Translations under genes and position numbers: made by a program
DNA from: Candidatus Dormiibacterota bacterium
GTDB lineage: Bacteria; Chloroflexota; Dormibacteria; Aeolococcales; Bog-877
Assembly: GCA_003132265.1 (NCBI GenBank)
Contig: PKXE01000103.1
Coordinates: 2,576 to 8,891, forward strand
DNA length: 6,316 bases
Direction of reading: 5' to 3'
Part shown: positions 1 to 4,903 of the stretch, piece by piece
Layout of the letters: each line of letters starts with the position of its first letter
Numbering within the stretch: the stretch's first letter is position 1
The notes under the pieces: generated by a model
What the model was told of the DNA's origin: nothing
The model's input: only the letters and a program-made list of their open reading frames with translations
Databases searched by the model: none

Positions 1-18
1 ATCCCCCCGAACCCGGGA

Positions 19-195
19 CTACTCAGTCGGGATGACCTCACGTCCCTTGTACTGGCCGCAGTTCGGGCAGATGGTGTGCGGTCGCCGCGGCTGGCGGCAG
101 CGCGGGCAGGGGGAAAGCGTCGGCCCCTGCAGGGCGAGGTGGGACCGGCGCCGGTCGCGCCGAGCCTTTGGGATGCGTTCTTTAGGTAGTGCCAT
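19..195 (-). CDS. rpmF: 50S ribosomal protein L32 (zinc-ribbon type)
   Basis: A 58-residue protein that I translated by hand. It starts MALPKERIPKARRDRRRSH, the typical basic N-terminus of bacterial L32, which threads into 23S rRNA. Four cysteines at residues 30, 33, 43 and 46 form two CxxC knuckles (CPRC and CPNC). This is the zinc-binding (C+) form, not the cysteine-free paralogue some bacteria make under zinc shortage. The C-terminus GQYKGREVI also fits the family, and the length is normal. The ATG is the only sensible start because it gives the conserved ALPK N-terminus. No Shine-Dalgarno sequence precedes it: the bases just upstream are CATCCCGTC. The gene lies 36 bases after the coiled-coil gene. 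The DUF177/YceD gene that often sits directly before rpmF is absent. Identification is secure; how the gene is expressed is inference. Confidence 0.96.
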   Translation of the reverse strand: MALPKERIPKARRDRRRSHLALQGPTLSPCPRCRQPRRPHTICPNCGQYKGREVIPTE

Positions 196-206
196 GACGG
201 GATGGG

Positions 207-235
207 AGTCTATCAGGCGCCCGCGACGACCCTAA
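207..235 (-). promoter_or_regulatory. Possible rpmF promoter (weak)
   Basis: On the minus strand, TAGACT (212 to 207) matches the -10 consensus TATAAT at 4 of 6 bases. It is spaced 17 bases from TTAGGG (235 to 230), which matches the -35 consensus at only 2 of 6. The -35 overlaps the stop codon of the upstream gene. Transcription starting 6 to 8 bases after the -10 would give a leader of only about 5 bases before the rpmF ATG. That would fit the missing Shine-Dalgarno. The match is weak and chance is a real alternative. Confidence 0.22.
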
Positions 236-759
236 CGCCGCCGGCCCCGCCCCTTCGGCTTCTCCTCCCCCTCCGGGCCCTGCTCCAGGGTCTCCAGGCC
301 CCGGCGCACCTGGGCCAACGCCGAGGCCAGCTCGGTCTCCAATTTCTCCATCCGGTCGCGGATGTAGTCGTCGGTATCCCGGCGCATCTTGCGGCTGCGG
401 TCGCGCGCCTCGGTCAAGAGCCGGTCCGCCTCAGCAGTCGCCCTTCTCGTCACCTCATGGTCGTCGGTCAGCCGGTCGGCACGCTCCTGCGCCGCAAGCA
501 CGGTCTGCTCTGACTGCTCGGCGGCCTCCCGCAGCCGGGCGTCACGGGTCTCCAGGACCATGCGTGCCTCGCGGATCTCGTCGGGAAGCGAGACCCGGAT
601 CTGGTCCAGAGCCTCCAGGATCTCCTCCTCGCCGACCACGATGCTGGAGGTCAAGGGCAGCCGCCGGCTCTGGGTGACCAGCGACTCCAGCCGATCCAGG
701 ACGTCGAATATCGACATTCCTTCGGACTCCGGCTCCAAGTCGTCTCGGTCGTCGGACAT
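232..759 (-). CDS. DivIVA-like / 'ATPase' family coiled-coil protein
   Basis: A 175-residue soluble, highly charged protein without signal peptide or membrane segment. After an acidic N-terminal tail comes a conserved block at residues 15 to 68 (IFDVLDRLESLV, RRLPLT, then ILEALDQIRVSLPDEIREAR). This block is typical of a family found beside coaD and rpmF and often annotated as 'ATPase' or 'ATP synthase subunit B-like'. Mycobacterial DivIVA-like proteins of the Rv2927c/SepIVA type have a similar layout. Residues about 68 to 160 are heptad-like, rich in Glu, Arg and Ala, and should form a long coiled coil. The tail ends in a basic KGRGRRR patch. No Walker motif is present, so ATPase activity is unsupported. 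The ATG at 759 is chosen because AGGAGGGG (769 to 762) precedes it; a later ATG at 717 has poor SD spacing, and an upstream one would overlap coaD. A role in cell division or envelope growth is inferred from the family. Confidence 0.82.
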   Translation of the reverse strand: MSDDRDDLEPESEGMSIFDVLDRLESLVTQSRRLPLTSSIVVGEEEILEALDQIRVSLPDEIREARMVLETRDARLREAAEQSEQTVLAAQERADRLTDDHEVTRRATAEADRLLTEARDRSRKMRRDTDDYIRDRMEKLETELASALAQVRRGLETLEQGPEGEEKPKGRGRRR

Positions 760-761
760 GA

Positions 762-769
762 CCCCTCCT
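762..769 (-). promoter_or_regulatory. Strong ribosome binding site of the coiled-coil gene
   Basis: The minus strand reads TAGAGGAGGGGTCATG. The coaD stop TAG is followed at once by a near-perfect Shine-Dalgarno, two bases before the ATG at 759 if the whole AGGAGGGG run is counted, or four bases if AGGAGG is taken as the core. It decides the start of this gene and fills nearly all of the 10-base gap. Confidence 0.75.
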
Positions 770-1276
770 CTATCCGGCCCGGACGGCGGCCGCCCCGGTC
801 GGCGCCAACTTGTCGTGGAGCGCCCGCTCAACGACCGGAGGCACCAGCCCCTCGATGCTACCCCCGTGGGCGCAGACGTCCTTCAGCAAAGAGGAGCTGA
901 GGTAGACGTTGGAAAACCCAGTCGTCAGGAACACGGTGTGGACCTTGGGCTCCAGCCGCCGGTTCATGAGGGCCATCTGGAACTCGCTGTCCAGGTCCGA
1001 GACCGCCCGCAGGCCGCGCACGATCACCGCGGCGCCCTCGGACGTGGCAAAGCTGACCGCCAGGCCGGAGAAGTGACGCACCTCGATGTCGCTTTCCGGG
1101 GGCAGGCTCTGGCGTACCAGTTCGGCCCGCTCCTCGACGGAGAAAAGGTACTGCTTGTGCTCGTTGTCCAGGACCCCCACCACCACCCGGTCGAAGATCT
1201 GGCGGGCCCGGCCGATCACGTCCAAGTGGCCGCTGTGGATCGGGTCGAAGCTGCCGGGGTAGACCGCCGTGGTCAT
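770..1276 (-). CDS. coaD: Phosphopantetheine adenylyltransferase
   Basis: A 168-residue cytoplasmic enzyme that transfers AMP from ATP to 4'-phosphopantetheine, giving dephospho-CoA and pyrophosphate. This is the penultimate step of coenzyme A synthesis. Family hallmarks in order: PGSFDPIHSGHLDVI at 7 to 21, containing the (T/H)xGH nucleotidyltransferase signature as HSGH at 14 to 17; VRGLR at 87 to 91; DSEFQMALMNRRL at 96 to 108; and YLSSSLLKDV at 125 to 134, equivalent to the ISSS nucleotide-binding motif of CoaD. LVPPVV at 144 to 149 is also typical. The length matches the usual 160 or so residues, with a short Ala-rich tail. The start is ATG 1276, since MTTAVYPGSFDP begins as the family does and GGAGG lies 5 bases upstream. 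Its ATG overlaps the rsmD stop as ATGA, which suggests translational coupling. rsmD-coaD adjacency is widespread in bacteria. Confidence 0.97.
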   Translation of the reverse strand: MTTAVYPGSFDPIHSGHLDVIGRARQIFDRVVVGVLDNEHKQYLFSVEERAELVRQSLPPESDIEVRHFSGLAVSFATSEGAAVIVRGLRAVSDLDSEFQMALMNRRLEPKVHTVFLTTGFSNVYLSSSLLKDVCAHGGSIEGLVPPVVERALHDKLAPTGAAAVRAG

Positions 1277-1890
1277 GGGAGCCTCCGGTAGAAGGAGAGC
1301 ACTGTGGTGCCGTACCGCGCGGTACGCACGCAATTTAGCGCGCCGGCCTGATCCGGCACCGACAAGTCTCGGTGATGTTCCACCACCACCAGCGGATCCC
1401 ACTCACTGGAGGCAGCCGTCGCCCTGCCCAGGAGCCGCACCGCGTCCAGGCAGAGCTGGGCCCCAGCGTCTCGGTAGGGAGGGTCCAGCAGGATCAGTCG
1501 GCAGCGAACCAGCGAGCCCGGTGGGCGGCGAAGCCAGGAGAGCGCGTCCCCGACCACGACCTCCGCCCGGTCAGACCAGCCAAGGCGCTCCAGATTGGAC
1601 TCGATCAGCTTGGCCCGCTGCCGCCCCAACTCCACGAAGGTGACGAAGCTGGCCCCTCGAGAGAGGGCCTCCAATCCCAGGCTGCCGGCTCCGGCGAAGA
1701 GGTCCACCACCTCGGCCCCCACTACCAGCTCGCCTAGGATGTTGAAGCAGGCCGCTCGCGCCAGCCCGGTGGTGGCCCGGAGGTCCGGCGCTGACTCGGT
1801 CAGCAGCCGCCGACCGGCGGCTTCGCCACCGGTCAGGCGGGCGCCAACGGCAGTGCGTGGTCTTCCCGGGCGACGAGAGCGAGGGGACAC
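1273..1890 (-). CDS. rsmD: 16S rRNA (guanine(966)-N(2))-methyltransferase
   Basis: A 205-residue S-adenosylmethionine-dependent Rossmann-fold methyltransferase, expected to methylate N2 of G966 (E. coli numbering) in 16S rRNA during 30S assembly. Motif I is DLFAGAGSLGLEALSRGA at 63 to 80, followed by the acidic strand-2 motif FVELGRQRA (85 to 93). The catalytic motif IV is DPPY at 136 to 139, and YGTTVLSFYRR closes the fold. Two points are unusual. The N-terminus carries about 16 extra Arg/Pro-rich residues before the conserved GGEAAGRRL. The motif usually written RPTTDRVREALFNIL reads RATTGLARAACFNIL (38 to 52). The start is GTG 1890, the only ATG/GTG/TTG in frame between the upstream in-frame stop and the conserved region. 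It lacks a visible Shine-Dalgarno. The gene overlaps coaD by 4 bases and follows recG by 51 bases. Confidence 0.93.
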   Translation of the reverse strand: MSPRSRRPGRPRTAVGARLTGGEAAGRRLLTESAPDLRATTGLARAACFNILGELVVGAEVVDLFAGAGSLGLEALSRGASFVTFVELGRQRAKLIESNLERLGWSDRAEVVVGDALSWLRRPPGSLVRCRLILLDPPYRDAGAQLCLDAVRLLGRATAASSEWDPLVVVEHHRDLSVPDQAGALNCVRTARYGTTVLSFYRRLP

Positions 1891-1900
1891 GTGGCCAAGG

Positions 1901-1918
1901 ATCGCAGGGTGCAGCGAT
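1901..1918 (-). other. Small inverted repeat before the rsmD start
   Basis: On the minus strand ATCGC (1918 to 1914) and GCGAT (1905 to 1901) are perfect complements around an 8-base loop. The structure ends 10 bases before the rsmD GTG, where a Shine-Dalgarno would be expected but is not seen. The stem is only 5 bp, so it could be chance. Confidence 0.25.
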
Positions 1919-1926
1919 GGGGAGTG

Positions 1927-1943
1927 GAGCCGACTGGCGGCTC
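1927..1943 (-). other. Hairpin at the recG stop codon
   Basis: On the minus strand GAGCCG (1943 to 1938) and CGGCTC (1932 to 1927) form a perfect 6-bp stem with loop CCAGT. The stem starts within the TGA stop of recG. No T-run follows, the next bases being CACTCCCC. It does not look like an intrinsic terminator and is more likely an mRNA stabiliser, a pause site or a chance structure. Confidence 0.35.
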
Positions 1944-3990
1944 AGTCGAACTCGAACACCACCTGGTAGTGCCGCATCTGCCGCCGCAGCCCCTGGTCGC
2001 GCAGTTCGGGATCGCGGTCCAGCAGCGCCTCCGCCGCGGACCGGGCCCGCCGCCGCAGCCCCTCGTCGAGTAGGTCGCCGACCCGCATCTCGGGAAGGCC
2101 GTGCTGGCGCAGCCCGTACGGCTCTCCGGCCCCCCGCTGCCGAAGGTCGATCTCGGCCAGCTCGAATCCATCCTGGTGGTCCACCAGCGCCTGGAGCCGG
2201 CTCCTGGCGCCGAGCTCTGCGCTCTCGGCGAAGAGAAGGCAGTGCGAGGGGTAGGGTCCGCGCCCAATCCGGCCCCGGAACTGGTGGAGCTGGGCCAGCC
2301 CGAAGCGGTCGGCGTCCTCGATTCCCATCACGGTGGCGTTGGGAACGTCGACCCCGACCTCGATGATGCTGGTGGCCACCAGGATGTCGAACTCCCCGTT
2401 GGCGAACGCCTGCATCCGCTGGACCTTGTCCCGCGCCGGCATCTTCCCGTGCAAGAGGGTGAGGCGCAGGTCCGGCAGGATCTCGGACTGGAGCCGCTCG
2501 AACTCAGTCGTGGCGGAGCGCGACTGGCGCAGCGGGGAGTCCTCGACCAGTGGGCAGATGATGAACCCCTGGCGGCCGGCTCTCACCTCGGCCCTGATGA
2601 AGTCGTAGGCGGCACTGCGCTGGGCCGGCTCCACCAGCCTGGTCTGGATCGGAATCCGGTTAGGCGGCAGGTGGCGGATCTGGCTCACGTCGAGGTCGCC
2701 ATAGAGCGTCCTCGCCAGGGATCGGGGAATCGGGGTCGCGGTCATGGAAAGGAAGTCAGGGTTGACCTGCGCCTTCTCCAGCAGCCGCAGGCGCTGGGCT
2801 ACCCCGAAGCGATGCTGCTCGTCAACTATGCAGAGCCCAAGGTCGGGTAGGGCGACGTCGTCCTCGATGAGGGCGTGAGTGCCGATCACCAGCTGGTCGG
2901 CTCCCGTCCCGAGGCCCGCCAGGATCTCCCGACGCTGGGCGGCGGGGGTGCTGCCCACCAGAAGTCGGGGCCAGATCTCGAACTTGGAGAGCAGCTCGCG
3001 CAGGGTGAGGAAGTGCTGCCGGGCCAAAATCTCGGTCGGGGCCATCAGCACCACCTGGTGCCGAGCGGCGATGGCCATCCGGGCGGCCATCGCCGCCACC
3101 ACCGTCTTCCCTGACCCCACATCACCCTGGAGCAACCGGTTCATTGGGGATGGCCGATCCATATCGGTGAGGATCTCGTGGGCCGCCAGGCGCTGGTCAT
3201 CGGTCAGCTGGAAGGGAAGGCCAGCGACGAACTCCCGCGCAATCCCCACGCTGTAGGGGCTGCGCACGCCCGCTCGGCGCAGGCGCTGGCGGCGGGCCAT
3301 GAGCGCCGCCAGCTGGGGGTAGAAGAGCTCGTCGAAGCCGAACCGCTCCTGGGCCCGGTCCAAAGCGCCCTGGTCCTCCGGGAAGTGGATGTCCCGGAGG
3401 GCGGTGGCCAGCGGGATCAGCCGCTCCCGCTGGCGGATCTCGTCTGGCAGCGGGTCTTCGATGCTGGCGGCCAGTGGGAGCAGCTGGGCCACCTGGGCTC
3501 GCAGCCAGCGCGAGGTGACCCCGTAGGTCTCAGGGTAGGTGGGCACCAACACTCCGACGCTGGACTGGCTGACCAGCTTGCGCTCCCGCTCCAGGTCCGG
3601 ATTGCGGAGCTGCAGCCCGCCCCGGCGCCCCCGCACCGCCTTGCCGTGGAGCGTCACCCGGTCCCCCGGCTGGAGCAGATGCCGGAGGTGGGGTTGGTTG
3701 AACCAGACCACCTCCACCACGCCGGTGCTGTCACCCACCTCGCCCTCGATCAGGTCCATCTTTCGATAGCGAGCCCGGCGGGCGCGCACCGCGACGACAT
3801 CCACCTCCACGGTGGCCGCCTGGCCCGCTCGCAGCTGGGAGACCGTCACCCGCTCTCGCTGGTCGTCGTGCCGGCGCGGCAGGTACCAGAGGAGGTCGCG
3901 GACGGTGCGGCAACCCAGCCGGCGCAGCCCGTCCAGCCGTTGCGGCGAGATGCGCGGCAGCTGGGCAAGTGGGGTGTCGAGAGAGATCAC
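1942..3990 (-). CDS. recG: ATP-dependent DNA helicase RecG
   Basis: A 682-residue superfamily 2 DNA translocase that regresses stalled forks and branch-migrates Holliday junctions. The N-terminus PLAQLPRISPQRLDGL and TVRDLLWYLPRRHDD leads into the OB-fold wedge domain (about residues 60 to 134), which grips the fork. Helicase motifs follow: FQLTDDQ (260 to 266), Walker A GDVGSGKT (289 to 296), DEQH box (390 to 393), TATPIPR (417 to 423), EVGVDVPNA (544 to 552) and the arginine-finger motif QFRGRIGR (570 to 577). The C-terminal RecG motif is RQRGAGEPYGLRQHGLP (617 to 633). The length is typical and the gene looks intact. I chose GTG 3990 because the family-like N-terminus starts there and GGGGGG lies 4 bases upstream. 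A TTG at 4062 would add 24 Ala/Ser/Gly-rich residues and overlap degV by 17 bases without a Shine-Dalgarno, so it is less likely. Confidence 0.96.
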   Translation of the reverse strand: MISLDTPLAQLPRISPQRLDGLRRLGCRTVRDLLWYLPRRHDDQRERVTVSQLRAGQAATVEVDVVAVRARRARYRKMDLIEGEVGDSTGVVEVVWFNQPHLRHLLQPGDRVTLHGKAVRGRRGGLQLRNPDLERERKLVSQSSVGVLVPTYPETYGVTSRWLRAQVAQLLPLAASIEDPLPDEIRQRERLIPLATALRDIHFPEDQGALDRAQERFGFDELFYPQLAALMARRQRLRRAGVRSPYSVGIAREFVAGLPFQLTDDQRLAAHEILTDMDRPSPMNRLLQGDVGSGKTVVAAMAARMAIAARHQVVLMAPTEILARQHFLTLRELLSKFEIWPRLLVGSTPAAQRREILAGLGTGADQLVIGTHALIEDDVALPDLGLCIVDEQHRFGVAQRLRLLEKAQVNPDFLSMTATPIPRSLARTLYGDLDVSQIRHLPPNRIPIQTRLVEPAQRSAAYDFIRAEVRAGRQGFIICPLVEDSPLRQSRSATTEFERLQSEILPDLRLTLLHGKMPARDKVQRMQAFANGEFDILVATSIIEVGVDVPNATVMGIEDADRFGLAQLHQFRGRIGRGPYPSHCLLFAESAELGARSRLQALVDHQDGFELAEIDLRQRGAGEPYGLRQHGLPEMRVGDLLDEGLRRRARSAAEALLDRDPELRDQGLRRQMRHYQVVFEFD

Positions 3991-3993
3991 CGC

Positions 3994-4020
3994 ACCCCCC
4001 GGTACCGCCCTCAGGGGGGC
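3994..4020 (-). promoter_or_regulatory. Hairpin covering the likely recG ribosome binding site
   Basis: On the minus strand CCCCCC (4019 to 4014) can pair with GGGGGG (4000 to 3995) across a 13-base loop, with one extra G-U pair (4020 with 3994). The G-run is the only Shine-Dalgarno-like sequence before the recG GTG at 3990, so folding would hide it. It lies in the 55-base gap between degV and recG. The pairing is plain in the sequence; a regulatory role is inference. Confidence 0.35.
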
Positions 4021-4045
4021 TCCCCGGGCCGCGGCGGCGCTGCTG

Positions 4046-4891
4046 CTACGACCTTGCTTCAAGGTAGCAGTAGGCGAGGGTCCCCGGCCCGCAGTGACTG
4101 CCGATCACCGGGCTGGCGTGCTGGAGGAGGATGTCCATCCCGGGGAACGTCCCCCTGGCGTCCTGGAGCAGGCGCTCGGCGTCGGCGGGGTCGCCCACAT
4201 AGAGCACCCCACAGCGCGCCAGAGGGCGATGCTCCACCAGGAGCTCGCTGAGCCGGCGGATTCCCACCGCCCGGCTGCGGACCCTCCCGATGGGGACCAC
4301 GGCTCCGTCTTCGCCGAGGCTGATGATCGGTTTGATCGAGAGCACGCTCCCGACCATCGCCTGCACCTTGCCGATCCGGCCGCCGAGTTGGAGATAGTGC
4401 AGGGTGTCGAGTAGGCAGATGATCCCGGTGCGCTGGGGCATGGAGGCCAGCTCCGCCACGATCTCCGGGGCCGACCGACCCTGCTCGGCAAGCTCGATCG
4501 CCGCCAGCACTTGCAGGCCGGTGCCGAGGCTCACGGTGCGGCTGTCCACCACGTGGATCCGCTCCGGGTCCACGGCCGCGGCAGCTACGGTCGCCGATCC
4601 CACGGTTCCACTGAGCGCGGCGGCGATGTGGATGGAGACCACCTCGTCGTCGGGAGCCACCAGCAGCCGGCGGTAGACCTCCTCGAAGTCGCCCGGCGGT
4701 GGTTGCGAGGTGCGGGGCGGTTGCTTGGCCGAGCTCAGCCGCTCCAGGAACTGAAGGTCGTCGAGGTCAACCCGGTCCCGGAATTCCCGGTCTCCAAAAT
4801 GGAGCCGCAACGGGACGGTGACTACCCCGGCGACCTGCCGGCGGCCCTCGGGCAGATCGCAGGTGCTGTCGGTAACGATCCGAACGGTCAC
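4046..4891 (-). CDS. DegV family fatty-acid-binding protein (FakB-like)
   Basis: A 281-residue cytoplasmic protein of the DegV family. These proteins bind one fatty acid and present its carboxylate to the kinase FakA. Family motifs in order: IVTDSTCDLP (5 to 14); PPRTSQPPPGDF (58 to 69), the TSQP region; SIHIAAALSGTVGSA (86 to 100); VVDSRTVSLGTG (114 to 125); LDTLHYLQLGGRIG (161 to 174); IKPIISL (186 to 192); and VIGSHCGPGTLA (262 to 273). In characterised FakB proteins the Thr of the TSQP motif and the Ser of LSGT lie at the carboxylate; both are present here (T61, S94 by my count). The length is normal for the family. The start is GTG 4891, with AGGAG 6 bases upstream (4902 to 4898), between it and the stop of the fakA-like gene. 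The gap of 12 bases to that gene supports a kinase and carrier pair. Acyl-chain preference cannot be read from the sequence. Confidence 0.93.
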   Translation of the reverse strand: MTVRIVTDSTCDLPEGRRQVAGVVTVPLRLHFGDREFRDRVDLDDLQFLERLSSAKQPPRTSQPPPGDFEEVYRRLLVAPDDEVVSIHIAAALSGTVGSATVAAAAVDPERIHVVDSRTVSLGTGLQVLAAIELAEQGRSAPEIVAELASMPQRTGIICLLDTLHYLQLGGRIGKVQAMVGSVLSIKPIISLGEDGAVVPIGRVRSRAVGIRRLSELLVEHRPLARCGVLYVGDPADAERLLQDARGTFPGMDILLQHASPVIGSHCGPGTLAYCYLEARS

Positions 4892-4897
4892 CCGAAG

Positions 4898-4902
4898 CTC
4901 CT
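4898..4902 (-). promoter_or_regulatory. Ribosome binding site of the degV gene
   Basis: AGGAG on the minus strand lies 6 bases before the GTG at 4891 and immediately after the TAA of the upstream kinase gene. This fixes the GTG as the start and suggests the two proteins are made together. Confidence 0.65.
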
Positions 4903-4903
4903 G

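Noticed and set aside
1..18. GC-rich bases after the rpmF stop as a terminator or as a ribosome binding site of a next gene
   Set aside because: On the minus strand they read CCCGGGTTCGGGGGGAT. Only 18 bases are available, so neither reading can be tested.
232..831. Longer start of the coiled-coil gene at 831
   Set aside because: It would overlap coaD by 62 bases and adds Arg/Pro/Ser-rich residues unlike the family. The start at 759 has a strong Shine-Dalgarno.
1225..1239. HSGH instead of the more familiar TxGH in CoaD as a possible defect
   Set aside because: The nucleotidyltransferase signature allows Thr or His at the first position. The Gly and the second His are present, so the enzyme should be active.
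389..1291. Open frame of 300 codons on the plus strand opposite the coiled-coil gene and coaD
   Set aside because: Ser/Arg repeats here are the reverse reading of the Glu/Arg/Ala-rich coiled coil. No independent support.
3991..4062. TTG 4062 as the recG start
   Set aside because: No Shine-Dalgarno precedes it, it overlaps degV, and the extra 24 residues are low complexity and not part of the RecG fold. It cannot be fully excluded.
3178..4251. Open frame of 357 codons on the plus strand opposite recG and degV
   Set aside because: It crosses the boundary between two well-supported genes on the other strand and has low-complexity composition with no family motif.
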